This document shows, piece by piece, positions 41,904-51,500 of a DNA stretch of 64,000 bases. The notes below the pieces were generated by a model. The model searched no databases, was not told the origin of the DNA, and worked only from the letters and a program-made list of their open reading frames with translations. The DNA is taken from NCBI RefSeq assembly GCF_019973735.1, contig NZ_AP024463.1, positions 2,356,001 through 2,420,000 of the forward strand, given 5' to 3'. Within the stretch, counting starts at the first letter, position 1; the number at the start of each line of letters is the position of its first letter. This stretch comes from Arachnia rubra. GTDB lineage: Bacteria > Actinomycetota > Actinomycetes > Propionibacteriales > Propionibacteriaceae. Position numbers and translations under genes: made by a program.

Positions 41904-42751
41904 CACTTCTCCTCCGCCTTCAGCGGGGGCAGGGGCGCTGAAGTCGCGGAATCCTCCACCACCCGGCGCAGATAATCGAGATCAGCCCCCGGATCAGCCC
42001 CAGCGGCCAACCCCCACAAGTGGGCACTAACCGGAGCCATAGGACGCGCCCCCGCATGAGCAACCTCCCGGCTCAGATCAAGCACACCATGCATATCAAC
42101 ACGCCCCGGATCAACCTCCAGGGCCGCGCAGACCCGGTCCACGAACTCCTGCCACCCCGTCTCGTCCTGACTCATCTTCTCCCTCCAGAACTCATTCCAA
42201 TAAGCATGATCCACCCACGTATCCACATCACGGCCGTCATCATCGGCATCGGGCAACAGCCCTAGTCTCAGCCCCGCCAGCAGCCCACGCACCGATCGGT
42301 TCCGCGGATCACCATAGGTCTGGGCGACCAGCCGCAGCCGCGGGGTGCGGTGGATCCCCAGCAGCCACTGCGGACTCCCCTCCGGGGAGGCCAGGCAGTA
42401 ACCGTCAAGGTCATCATCTCGCGCGGTCGCGGCCAGCAGGCGCGGCACAGCGGCCTGCACACCGGGCAGGTCGCAGGCCAGCACGACCGTCCAGCCAGCC
42501 GGTTGCGCCACGGCCTCCAGCCCGGCGACGATACCGGCAGCGGGCCCAGTGCCGGGGGGATCCTCGAGAGTGACCAGCACCCCGTCAGGCGCAGCAACCT
42601 GCCCGACCACGACCGTCGTGCGGGCATGCCGCACAGCCTCGAGCACCACATCGAGCAGCCGTTTGCCGCCCACCATCAGGTCAGCTTTCGACACTCCACC
42701 CAGCCGCGATCCACGGCCGCCGGCCAGGATGATCGCATCGAACTCAGGCAT
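41903..42751 (-). CDS. mobA: MobA-type nucleotidyltransferase fused to DUF6457
   Basis: The 282-residue protein starts MPEFDAIILAGGRGSRLGGV and continues SKADLMV, the nucleotide-binding loop of MobA; VVLACDLPGVQ carries the catalytic Asp. MobA attaches GMP to Mo-molybdopterin to give the bis-MGD form used by NarG. From about residue 200 a second domain, DUF6457 (WQEFVDRVCAALEVDPGRVD, ARPMAPVSAHLWGLAAG), is fused. The MobA part (about 195 residues) is a full-length domain. Overlaps moaC upstream and moaD downstream. Longer frames upstream are inside moaC. Confidence 0.88.
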   Translation of the reverse strand: MPEFDAIILAGGRGSRLGGVSKADLMVGGKRLLDVVLEAVRHARTTVVVGQVAAPDGVLVTLEDPPGTGPAAGIVAGLEAVAQPAGWTVVLACDLPGVQAAVPRLLAATARDDDLDGYCLASPEGSPQWLLGIHRTPRLRLVAQTYGDPRNRSVRGLLAGLRLGLLPDADDDGRDVDTWVDHAYWNEFWREKMSQDETGWQEFVDRVCAALEVDPGRVDMHGVLDLSREVAHAGARPMAPVSAHLWGLAAGADPGADLDYLRRVVEDSATSAPLPPLKAEEK

Positions 42752-43214
42752 CGCGCCGCCAGCTTCCAGACCTGCCACCTTCCTTGGCGAGCAGTTTCAC
42801 CTCACGGATGAAGGCGTACCGGTCGAGGCCCTTGACCATGTCGATCAGCGCCAGCGCCGCGACGGAGGCCGCGGTCAGCGCCTCCATCTCCACTCCGGTG
42901 CGGTCGGCGGTCCGGACGGTGGCGGTCACCTCGATTGACTCCTGGCCGACCACCAGATCCACTGACGCACCATGCACTCCGATGACATGGGCCAGCGGCA
43001 GCAACTCCGGGGTCCGTTTCGCCGCGGCGATCCCCGCGATGCGCGCCACCGCCAGCACGTCCCCCTTCGGCACCTGCCCAGACGTGATCCGCCGCAGTAC
43101 CGCCGAGTCGCACACCACTGTCGCGGCGGCCGTCGCTGCGCGTTTCGTCGGCTGCTTGTCGGTGACATCGACCATGTGAGCCTGGCCTGCGGAATCGAGA
43201 TGGGTGAACTTCAC
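42744..43214 (-). CDS. moaC: Cyclic pyranopterin monophosphate synthase
   Basis: The 156-residue protein has the MoaC markers MVDVTDKQPTKRAATAAATV (14-33), PKGDVLAVARIAGIAAAKRT and VEMEALTAASVAALALIDMV followed by KGLDRYAFI. MoaC converts the MoaA product to cyclic pyranopterin monophosphate. The usual LIPLCHP is LLPLAHV here, keeping the His. Its start overlaps the moeA stop and its stop overlaps the mobA start. Confidence 0.95.
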   Translation of the reverse strand: MKFTHLDSAGQAHMVDVTDKQPTKRAATAAATVVCDSAVLRRITSGQVPKGDVLAVARIAGIAAAKRTPELLPLAHVIGVHGASVDLVVGQESIEVTATVRTADRTGVEMEALTAASVAALALIDMVKGLDRYAFIREVKLLAKEGGRSGSWRRDA

Positions 43215-44446
43215 AGGTACCTCCGATAGGAGACGAGGTCGCCAGGACTGACGCTCTGAGTGGGGGCGTCGAGCAGCGCCAGCCCATCTGCCCGCGCCGC
43301 GGCCGAGACCAGGTGCGATGCCGAGATCCCCTCATGGGCAGGCACCACGACGAGCCGACCCGTCTCATCAGTCTCAGCGCAGACCGGCACCACCTGCCGC
43401 CGCCCCCTCGGGGCCGGCCAGGGACGCCCGACGACGGCCCGCTGCCAGGGGCGGTGACGTCTTCCCAGCATCGCATCGAGCAGAGGTTCCACGAAAAGCT
43501 CACAGCTGACCATCGTGGAGAGCGGATTTCCCGGCAGTGCCACCAGCGGAACCTCCCGCTCCCCCACCCGCCACAACGCCCAGCCCTGCGGTTTCCCGGG
43601 CTGCATGACGACATGGACGAAACGAGACCTCACAGCGGCCGACGCCCCAAGCTCCCCGGTCAGCACCTGCCGCACCACGTCATGATCGCCGACCGAAACC
43701 CCGCCACTGAGCACCACCAGGTCAGCCCCAGTCGCCGCCTCATCCAGCCCAGCGGCAAAGCGTTCGGGATCATCAGGCAGGACCAGGACTGCGACCACCT
43801 CAGCTCCCATCCGGCGGAGCTGCCCAGCCATGAAGATGCCGTTCGACTCATAGATCTGCCCCCGCGCCAACAAGGCCCCGGCAGGACGCAGTTCATCCCC
43901 GGTGGCGACCACGGCAACACGTGGCCGCCGCACCACCGTCACCTCGTCCCGGCCACAGGCTGCGGCGACACTGATGGACCGCGCGCCCAGCTGCAGACCG
44001 GCCGGCAGCACCTCGGCGCCCGCCAGGAAGTCCTCCCCCGCCCCCCGGACGTGGGTCTTGTCTCCTGGCTCCTCGACGATCCGGACCATCCCGTCCGATT
44101 CCTCAGTCAGCTCCACGGGAACCACCGCCTCGGCCTGCGACGGCAGGGGAGCACCCGTCATGATCCGCACGCACTCCCCGGGCGCCAGAGCAGGATCCAG
44201 CGAGGATCCTGCGACAACCACCGCAACCACCCGCAGCTCAGCCCCCAGGTGCCGGTCCGCCTCGCGGAGCGCGAATCCGTCCATGGCAGAGTTCGCAAAC
44301 ACCGGGACAGCCGCCGCGGCAGTCACCGGCTGAGCCAGCACCCTCGCGCTGGCCTCAGCCAGCGGCACTCTCTCGGTCTCGGTGAGCCGTCCCACGAGCC
44401 CCAGTAGTTCATCCCGGTACTCCTCGATCCCCAGCCTGTCCCGCAT
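43211..44446 (-). CDS. moeA: Molybdopterin molybdenumtransferase
   Basis: The 411-residue protein starts MRDRLGIEEYRDELLGLVGR (AAGGAG site). MoeA motifs are present: PVFANSAMDGFALREADRHL, VRIMTGAPLPSQAEAVVPVE, VAVVATGDELRPAG, YESNGIFMAGQL, and VVLSGGVSVGDHDVV with LPGNPLSTMVSCELFV. It inserts molybdate into adenylated molybdopterin. The preceding gene stops 1 bp upstream. Essential for NarG maturation in the same operon. Confidence 0.93.
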   Translation of the reverse strand: MRDRLGIEEYRDELLGLVGRLTETERVPLAEASARVLAQPVTAAAAVPVFANSAMDGFALREADRHLGAELRVVAVVVAGSSLDPALAPGECVRIMTGAPLPSQAEAVVPVELTEESDGMVRIVEEPGDKTHVRGAGEDFLAGAEVLPAGLQLGARSISVAAACGRDEVTVVRRPRVAVVATGDELRPAGALLARGQIYESNGIFMAGQLRRMGAEVVAVLVLPDDPERFAAGLDEAATGADLVVLSGGVSVGDHDVVRQVLTGELGASAAVRSRFVHVVMQPGKPQGWALWRVGEREVPLVALPGNPLSTMVSCELFVEPLLDAMLGRRHRPWQRAVVGRPWPAPRGRRQVVPVCAETDETGRLVVVPAHEGISASHLVSAAARADGLALLDAPTQSVSPGDLVSYRRYL

Positions 44447-44447
44447 C

Positions 44448-45194
44448 TCAGCTCCTTCCGGCCAGCGGCAGCTCCGCCACCCTCGCGCCAAGGGTGTCGA
44501 TGTACATGACGCGGCCCAGCAGCGGTTCGCCCGTCCCGGTGATCAGCTTGACCACCTCGGTGGCCATGACGGATCCCACCCAGCCGGTCATGGGCCCAAG
44601 GACCCCGACCTCCGCAGCGGTCGGACAATCCTGCGGAGGTGATGGGAACAGGTCCGACAGGGCCAACCCATGCCGCTCCCACAGCACCGTGACCTGCCCG
44701 TTGACGGCCTGGACCGCCCCGAACACCAGCGGCAGGCCGAGACGCTGGCAGGCGCGGGCCACCAGCAGCCGGGTGGGCAGGTTGTCGACCGCATCGACCA
44801 CCACATCACAGCCGCCGAGGATGGCATCAACGCTGTCCTCGGTGACGCGCCTGGTCACGGCGATCAGCTCGACCAGGGGGTTGAGGTCACGCAGTCGGGC
44901 AGCAGCGGACTCTGCCTTCGCACACCCCAGAGTTGCGGTGCCGTACAGGGTTTGGCGTTGCAGGTTGCGCTCCTCAACGACGTCGTCATCCACGATAACA
45001 ACGCGCCCCACCCCGGCGCCCACCAGGTACTGCAGCACCGGACCACCCAGGCCGCCCGCACCGATACAGCACACCGTTGCGGCCTTGAGCCTGCCCTGGG
45101 CCTCCTCGCCGAAACCCTCGATGGCCATGGTCCGCTGATAACGTTCACGCTCACCGTCAGTCAGGGCAGCCGGGACGGCTATGAGCGGCAGCAT
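44448..45194 (-). CDS. moeB: MoeB/ThiF-like adenylyltransferase
   Basis: The 248-residue protein has the ATP-binding GAGGLGGPVLQYLVGAGVGR (47-66), IVDDDVVEERNLQRQTLYGT and VVVDAVDNLPTRLLVARACQ, all MoeB-type. The expected CxxC zinc pairs are not obvious; one Cys lies in PQDCPTAAEVGVLGPMTGW. It should adenylate the C-terminal Gly of MoaD (last gene of this operon). Start overlaps the DUF6457 stop; stop is next to moeA. Confidence 0.88.
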   Translation of the reverse strand: MLPLIAVPAALTDGERERYQRTMAIEGFGEEAQGRLKAATVCCIGAGGLGGPVLQYLVGAGVGRVVIVDDDVVEERNLQRQTLYGTATLGCAKAESAAARLRDLNPLVELIAVTRRVTEDSVDAILGGCDVVVDAVDNLPTRLLVARACQRLGLPLVFGAVQAVNGQVTVLWERHGLALSDLFPSPPQDCPTAAEVGVLGPMTGWVGSVMATEVVKLITGTGEPLLGRVMYIDTLGARVAELPLAGRS

Positions 45195-45448
45195 CAGGTC
45201 TCCGGAAGCGCTGCGATGATGGCCTGGGCCAAGTCGCCGGGGTCCCGGTCCGGGTGGGTGGCGATGGCCAGGCCCCAGAGGTACGCCGACACCGGCGCCA
45301 TGGGCCGCTGGTAGCGACTCGCCACCTCACCGGTCAGGTCGTGGATGGCCCGTGGCGAAACCGGTGAGGCATCCACCTCCAAGGCCGTGGCAACATGCTC
45401 GACCCAGGGCCTCCAGGCAGCGTCATCAATCGGTTCACGGTGACTCAT
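45194..45448 (-). CDS. Free-standing DUF6457 protein
   Basis: The 84-residue protein MSHREPIDDAAWRPWVEHVA matches the domain fused to MobA: RPMAPVSAYLWGLAIA and VEHVATALEVDASPV are shared. Overlaps narI stop (ATGA) and moeB start, so it is an integral part of the nitrate/cofactor operon. DUF6457 function is unknown; repeated linkage to molybdenum cofactor genes suggests a helper in cofactor delivery. Confidence 0.85.
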   Translation of the reverse strand: MSHREPIDDAAWRPWVEHVATALEVDASPVSPRAIHDLTGEVASRYQRPMAPVSAYLWGLAIATHPDRDPGDLAQAIIAALPET

Positions 45449-46185
45449 TGCTGTTGCTCCTTGAGCTTGGGCAGCTCCCACAGGTCGGTGGGGACGTTGG
45501 TGTGAGGAGCAGGTTTCTTGCCCGCGGAACGATAGACGACATAAGGCCGGGTCACGTAGCCCACGGGGATGCTGAAGGCATGCACCAGCCGGGTGAAGGG
45601 CCAGATCAGCAGGATCAGGAAGGCCAGGAAGGCGTGCGCCTGGAAGGAGAAGGGAGAGCTAACCATCAGGTCGATGTTCGGCTGGAAGGTGAAGATGCTA
45701 CGGAACCAGGGGCTGACGCCCTGCCGGTAGTTGTAGTCGTGGCTGAAAGTGGTCGTGAGAGTGTTCACCATACCGGTGACGAGAACACCGGTCAGGACCA
45801 CATACATCACCACGTCCCCGATGGTGGTCGCCTTCCGTACCGCAGGCACAGCGATGCGCCGGATGATCAGGATCGCGTAGCCGACGAAGATCATGGCGCC
45901 GGAGACCCAGCCGCCGGAAACCGCCACCATGTGGTAGGTCTCCTGTTCGATACCGAGTGCGTCTGTCCAGGACTTCGGAATGATCAGGCCCATCGCATGC
46001 CCGCCGAAGGCGAACAGCAGCCCGAAGTGAAACAGCGGCGCACCGATCCGCAGCAGCTTCGATTCGTAGATCTGCGAGCTCCGGGTGGTCCAGGAGAACT
46101 TGCTGAAGCGGTAACGCCAGATCATGCCGACCACGAAGGTCGCCATCGAGATGTAGGGGAAGACTCCCCAGAGCAGAGTGTTCAT
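45445..46185 (-). CDS. narI: Respiratory nitrate reductase gamma subunit (cytochrome b)
   Basis: The 246-residue protein has five membrane helices and the NarI histidines, for example in AFGGHAMGLIIP near 62 and LIWPFTRLVHAFSIPVGYVT near 196-215, which carry haem b. It anchors NarGH and oxidises menaquinol, passing electrons to NarH. Between narJ (3 bp) and DUF6457 (overlap). Confidence 0.95.
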   Translation of the reverse strand: MNTLLWGVFPYISMATFVVGMIWRYRFSKFSWTTRSSQIYESKLLRIGAPLFHFGLLFAFGGHAMGLIIPKSWTDALGIEQETYHMVAVSGGWVSGAMIFVGYAILIIRRIAVPAVRKATTIGDVVMYVVLTGVLVTGMVNTLTTTFSHDYNYRQGVSPWFRSIFTFQPNIDLMVSSPFSFQAHAFLAFLILLIWPFTRLVHAFSIPVGYVTRPYVVYRSAGKKPAPHTNVPTDLWELPKLKEQQQ

Positions 46186-46188
46186 GGA

Positions 46189-46896
46189 TCAGACTCCCAG
46201 CAGTTCAGCGTCATCGTCGGGTCGGGGATTCAGGAAGGGATCGATGCCGTAGGGCTCCAGGCCCACCTCCTCAGACTCAGGACCGTCGCGGAGCAACTTC
46301 GCGACGGCTTCAGCCTGTTCGCCGTCGATGGCCGGCAACGTGGCCCGGAGCGCGGTGAGGGCACCCTGCCACGGCGAGTTGCGGTGTTCCAGGGCCATGG
46401 CGAGCAGCTCCACCCCGGCCCGGTGCCGGTTCACGAGGTCCCAGGCGACGTCTAGGTCGCCGAGCGCACCGAACTCCAGCACCACTGACAGGTGGTCGGG
46501 TAGTTCCTCACCCTCCAGCTCCATGCCTGCCCGGCGGTACACCTGTTTGAACTGCACCAGCGCAACCCCGCGCTTCCGGCTGTCGCCGTGGGCGTAGTAG
46601 GTCAGGTGCAGGGCGCATTTGCGCGTGTAGTCGAAAGTCTCGACGTAAAGCCGCCGGGACTTCTCCAGGCCCTGCTGCTCAAGGCAATCGATCACCTCCA
46701 CGAGGGGCTCGCCCACGGCGGCGGGAAGCTGCTCCGCCGTCGCACGCAACCGTGTCAGCCGCTGGAACAACTTCACGGACGGGTACTCAAGCAGCAGCGA
46801 CACGAGTTGCCAGGCGACACGCAACTGATCGTCGGGCAGCTCCCGGTCCGGGACTGTGGGTTTCCGGCGCCCGATGCCGGGAAGCCAGCGTCTCAT
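46189..46896 (-). CDS. narJ: Nitrate reductase maturation chaperone
   Basis: From MRRWLPGIGRRKPTVPDREL (ATGA overlap with narH) the protein is 235 residues. VAWQLVSLLLEYPSV, YVETFDYTRKCALHLTYYAH and GDSRKRGVALVQFKQVYRRA are NarJ signatures. It inserts the molybdenum cofactor into NarG before membrane attachment and is not part of the final enzyme. Longer frames upstream are inside narH. Confidence 0.94.
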   Translation of the reverse strand: MRRWLPGIGRRKPTVPDRELPDDQLRVAWQLVSLLLEYPSVKLFQRLTRLRATAEQLPAAVGEPLVEVIDCLEQQGLEKSRRLYVETFDYTRKCALHLTYYAHGDSRKRGVALVQFKQVYRRAGMELEGEELPDHLSVVLEFGALGDLDVAWDLVNRHRAGVELLAMALEHRNSPWQGALTALRATLPAIDGEQAEAVAKLLRDGPESEEVGLEPYGIDPFLNPRPDDDAELLGV

Positions 46897-48485
46897 CTCG
46901 GTGCCCCCGAGGTAGGCATGCCATGGCCATCCCAGTCGAGGAAGGCCCCCCGATTCGCGGTCTCCTCCATCCGGGCTTTCGCCGCGGAGTAGCTGCCGAT
47001 CGTCACGGGAATGGGGCCGCTTCCCGGAGCAACTCCGCCCTCCCCCACCGGGCACTCGGTAGAGATCGACTCCAGACTGTGAGCCTGCTCCTTGTGCGAC
47101 GGCGGGATGACGTAGCGCTCGTCGTACTTGGCGATCGCGAGCAGCCGGAACATGTCCTGCACCTCCTGCCCGGTCATGCCAACCTTGGCCGCGATCTCCT
47201 CATTGCCGGCTCCCCCGAGGTTGATATCGCGCATGTAGGAGCGCATGGCCGCCATCTTCTCCAGCGTCGCGCGCACCGGAGCCACATTGCCAGCCGTAAA
47301 CAGGTTCGCCAGGTACTCCATGGGGATGCGCAGCACGTCGATGGCGCCGAACAGGTTGTCGACGTCCTCGGCGTCGTAACCGGTGGACGCGACGGAGTCG
47401 ACGACCGGTGACAGCGGCGGGATGTACCAGACCATCGGCATGGTGCGGTACTCCGGGTGCAGGGGCAGCGCGACCTGGTAGTCCATGATCAGCTTCTTCA
47501 CCGGCGAGCGCCGGGCGGCCTCGACCCAGTCGTGCGGGATGCCCTGCCGTTCCGCCTCGGCACGGATCTCGGGATCCTCCGGGTCGAGGAAGACCGTGAG
47601 CTGCTTCTCGTAGAGCTTGTGCTCGTCACGCTCCGCGGCCGCCACAAGCACCGCATCGGCGTCGTAGAGCATCAACCCGATGTACCGCAGCCGCCCGACG
47701 CAGGTCTCCGCGCAGATCGTCGGGATCCCCAGCTCAACCCGTGGGTAACAGAAGGTGCATTTCTCGGCTTTGCTGGTGCGGTGGTTGAAGTAGACCTTCT
47801 TGTAGGGGCAACCGGAGATGCACATGCGCCAGCCGCGGCAACGGTCCTGGTCCACCAGGACGATGCCGTCCTCCTCGCGTTTGTAGATCGCACCGGAGGG
47901 ACAGGCGGCGGCGCACGCCGGGTTGAGGCAGTGCTCGCAGATGCGCGGCAGGTAGAACATAAAGGTCTGCTCGAACTCGAACTTGACCTTGTCCTCGATG
48001 CCCTTGAGCATCGGGTCCTTGTGCCCGTACTCGACAGTGCCGCCGAGGTCGTCGTCCCAGTTCGGCCCCCATTTCGGGGTCATGGGTTCGCCGGTGATCA
48101 GGGAGTGGGCCCGGGCCACCGGGAAGTGCTTCTGCTGCGCTGGGGCGTTCAGCAGGTTCTGGTAGTCGTAGGTCCACGGCTCGTAGTAGTCGTCGATCTC
48201 AGGCATCTTCGGGTTGCCGAAGATGTTCAGCAGCTTGTGGAAGCGGCCGCCGCCCTTGAGACGCAGCCGGCCACGCTTGGTGACCTCCCAGCCGCCCTGC
48301 CACTTCTCCTGGTTCTCGTACTCCCGGGGGTAGCCGAGACCCGGACGGGTCTCCACATTGTTGAACCACACGTACTCGGTGCCGGCCCGGTTGGTCCATG
48401 CCTGCTTGCAGGTGACCGAGCAGGTGTGACAGCCGATGCACTTATCGAGGTTCATCACCATCGCCATCTGGGCCATGATTCGCAT
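46893..48485 (-). CDS. narH: Respiratory nitrate reductase beta subunit (Fe-S)
   Basis: The 530-residue protein binds four clusters: Cys16, 19, 22 and 26 in KCIGCHTCSVTCKQ, ICEHCLNPACAAACPSG, DRCRGWRMCISGCPYKK (the Trp in CRGWRMC marks the 3Fe-4S site of NarH) and KCTFCYPRVELG. It relays electrons from NarI to NarG. Twenty bp separate it from narG; it overlaps narJ. Confidence 0.96.
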   Translation of the reverse strand: MRIMAQMAMVMNLDKCIGCHTCSVTCKQAWTNRAGTEYVWFNNVETRPGLGYPREYENQEKWQGGWEVTKRGRLRLKGGGRFHKLLNIFGNPKMPEIDDYYEPWTYDYQNLLNAPAQQKHFPVARAHSLITGEPMTPKWGPNWDDDLGGTVEYGHKDPMLKGIEDKVKFEFEQTFMFYLPRICEHCLNPACAAACPSGAIYKREEDGIVLVDQDRCRGWRMCISGCPYKKVYFNHRTSKAEKCTFCYPRVELGIPTICAETCVGRLRYIGLMLYDADAVLVAAAERDEHKLYEKQLTVFLDPEDPEIRAEAERQGIPHDWVEAARRSPVKKLIMDYQVALPLHPEYRTMPMVWYIPPLSPVVDSVASTGYDAEDVDNLFGAIDVLRIPMEYLANLFTAGNVAPVRATLEKMAAMRSYMRDINLGGAGNEEIAAKVGMTGQEVQDMFRLLAIAKYDERYVIPPSHKEQAHSLESISTECPVGEGGVAPGSGPIPVTIGSYSAAKARMEETANRGAFLDWDGHGMPTSGAPR

Positions 48486-48505
48486 TGTGATTGGTCCTTT
48501 CCGGC

Positions 48506-51500
48506 TCAGAAGTACTTGACGTCCTGGGAACGCTTACGGATCATCGTGACCTCATCCCGGTTGTTTCCCGTCGGTCCAAGATAGTTGAACGCGAACGCGA
48601 TCTGGGCATAGCCGCCCGCGATGTGGGTGGGTTTGATCAGGATGCGGGTCATCGAGTTGTGGATCCCGCCACGCCGGCCGTTCTTCTCCGTCAACGGCAC
48701 CTCGATGACGCGGTCCTGCGCGTGATACATGTAGATCGTTCCCTCCGGGATGCGGTGGGAGACGATGGCGCGGCAGGAGACGACGCCGTTGCGGTTGACG
48801 AGCTCAACCCAGTCATTGTCCTTGATGTCGACCTTGGCCGCGTCTTTGTCGCTGATCCAGATCTGCTGGCCGCCTCTGGAGAGCGTCTGCATGAACCAGT
48901 TGTCCTGGTACTGGGAGTGGATGGCCCACTTGAAGTGGGGGGTCAGGTAGCGGACCGAAACCCCCAGCTCGTTCACCTCACCGAGGGGTGCCTCTCCGAA
49001 CAGCTGAGTCATGTTCAACGGACCACGATAGGTGGGCATCGCCTCACCCAAGGCGATGATCCAGTCGTGGTCGAGGTAGAAGTGCTGGCGCCCGGTGAGG
49101 GTGTGCCACGGCTTCATCCGTTCCACATTGATAGTGAACGGCGCATAGCGGCGGCCACCGGACTCGGACCCCGACCATTCGGGTGAGGTGATGACGGGCG
49201 TCGGCTGAGCGATGATGTCCTGGAAGGTGATCATCTTGCCCTCATGCTCCGCTGCCAGGTCGTGCAGCTGCACGCCGACCCGTTTCTCCAGGGTCTTGAA
49301 GCCCTGCGTCGCCAGATGCCCGTTGGTGGTGCCGGCCAGCGCCATGATGGCCTCCGACGCATTCACCCCGTTGTCCAGCCTCGGACGACCATCGGCGGGG
49401 CCACCGCGGCGGACGCCGTTCTTGCCTGCCAGGTACTTGATCGCCGACGTGACGTCGGTGACTAGTCCCTTCTGGGCGGTACCAAGTTTGTCGAGCAGCG
49501 GGCCGACGGTGCCGTACTTGGCGCCGATCGCAGTGTAGTCGCGTTCGATGACGGTCAGGCGCGGCATGGTGACCGCCGGGATCGGCTCCACCTCCCCCTT
49601 GCTCCAGTCCTTGACGATGCCATGGGGCATGGCCATCGCGTCTGGTGAGTCGTGCATCAGTGGGGTGGCCATGACGTCCTTGCGCACCCCCAGGTGGTCC
49701 TTGGCCAGCTCCGAGAGCTTGTCGGCGATCAGCTGGAACGTCTCCCAGTCCGTCTTCGCCTGCCACGGCGGATTGATCGCCGGCGTGAACGGGTGGATGA
49801 ACGGGTGCATGTCGGTGGTGTTGATGTCGTGCTTCTCGTACCACGTGGCAGCAGGCAGCAGCACATCCGACACCAGCGTCGAACCGGTCATGCGGAAGTC
49901 CAGGGTCAGCAGCAGATCAAGCTTTCCCTCGGGCGCCTCCTCCCGCCAGACCATGTCCTTGGGACGCATCTCACCCTCAGCCTCAGCCGCGGTCACGGCA
50001 TGGTCGGTTCCAAGAAGGTGCCGCAGGAAGTACTCATCGCCCTTGGCTGTGTTGCCGATCAGGTTGGACCGCCACAGCGTCAGCGCCCGCGGGAAGTTCT
50101 CAGGGTTGTCGGGATCCTCGACGGCGAACTTCAGCTTGCCTCGCTTGAGCTGGTCGACGACGTAGGCGGGAGCCTCCTGCCCCGCCGCCTCAGCCTCGTC
50201 GGCGAGTTCGAGAGGGCTCTTCTCGAACTGCGGGAAGAACGGCATCCACCCCATCTTCGCGGACTGCACATAGAGATCGGAGGTGACCTTCTTGTCGAAC
50301 ATGTCATTGCCGAACTCCTTCGCGGAGAGGGTGTCGGCATCGAAGGTGTCGTAACGGTACTGGTCGGTGTGGATGTACCAGTAGCCGGTCTGGATCATCT
50401 GGCGGGCAGGACGGCACCAGTCCAGCGCAAACGCCATGGTGGCCCACCCGGTGATGGGCCGGGCCTTCTCCTGCCCGACGTAGTGGGCCCAGCCACCGCC
50501 ATTGCGGCCCTCGCAACCACACAGCTGGATCAGCATCAGCATGGTGCGGTAGATCACGTCGGCGTGATACCAGTGATTGGCACCAGCCCCCATGATGATC
50601 ATGGAGCGGCCGCCGGTGTCTTCGGCGTTCTTCGCGAACTCCCGGGCGACGCGGATCACCTGCGCGGCGGGAACGTTGGTGATGGCCTCCTGCCAGGCCG
50701 GGGTGTAGATGCCCTCGACGTCGTCATAGTCCTTCGGCCAGTCGCCGGGCAGGCCCGGGCGAGCCACGCCGTACTGGGCCAGCATCAGGTCGAGGACGGT
50801 GGTGACCAGCCGGTCACCCACCCGCCGCACGGGGACCCCACGACGGATCCCAAACGGCTCCTCGGTGGCATTGGCGAAGCAGGGCAGCTCGATCTCGACA
50901 CTCTCGTAGCCGGGGGTGTCCATCATCGACAGAGCAGGCTTGATGTCACCCAGAATGAGATTCCACTTGCCCATGTCGGCATCCCCGAACCGGTGTCCAA
51001 GGGTACCGTTCGGGCTGGCGACCTGACCGGTGTTCTCGTCCCAGACGAGGGGTTTGAACATGGCATTGGACTGCTCTGCCAGCTCACCGCCGACATCCCC
51101 CGCGACGAGGTTCTTGCCCGGCCGGTACAGCCCGGGGGCGTGCTCGTCGAGGGTCACCAGGAATGGTGAATCGTTGTAAGTGCGGTTGTAGTCCTCGAAG
51201 AACGGCACCCGCCGGTCGACGAAGAACTCCTTCAGCACCACATGCCCCATGGCCATGCCGAGGGCCGCATCGGTCCCCGGAGCAACTGGCACCCACTCGT
51301 CGGCGAACTTGGTGGCCTCCGCGTAGTCGGGGCTCATCACCACGACTTTCTGGCCGCGGTAGCGGGCCTCGGTCATCCAGTGCGCGTCCGGGGTACGGGT
51401 CAGCGGGATGTTGGACCCCCACATGATGAGGTAGCCGGCGTCCCACCAGTCGCCGGACTCGCGCACGTCGGTCTGGTCGCCATAGACCTGCGGGGACGCC

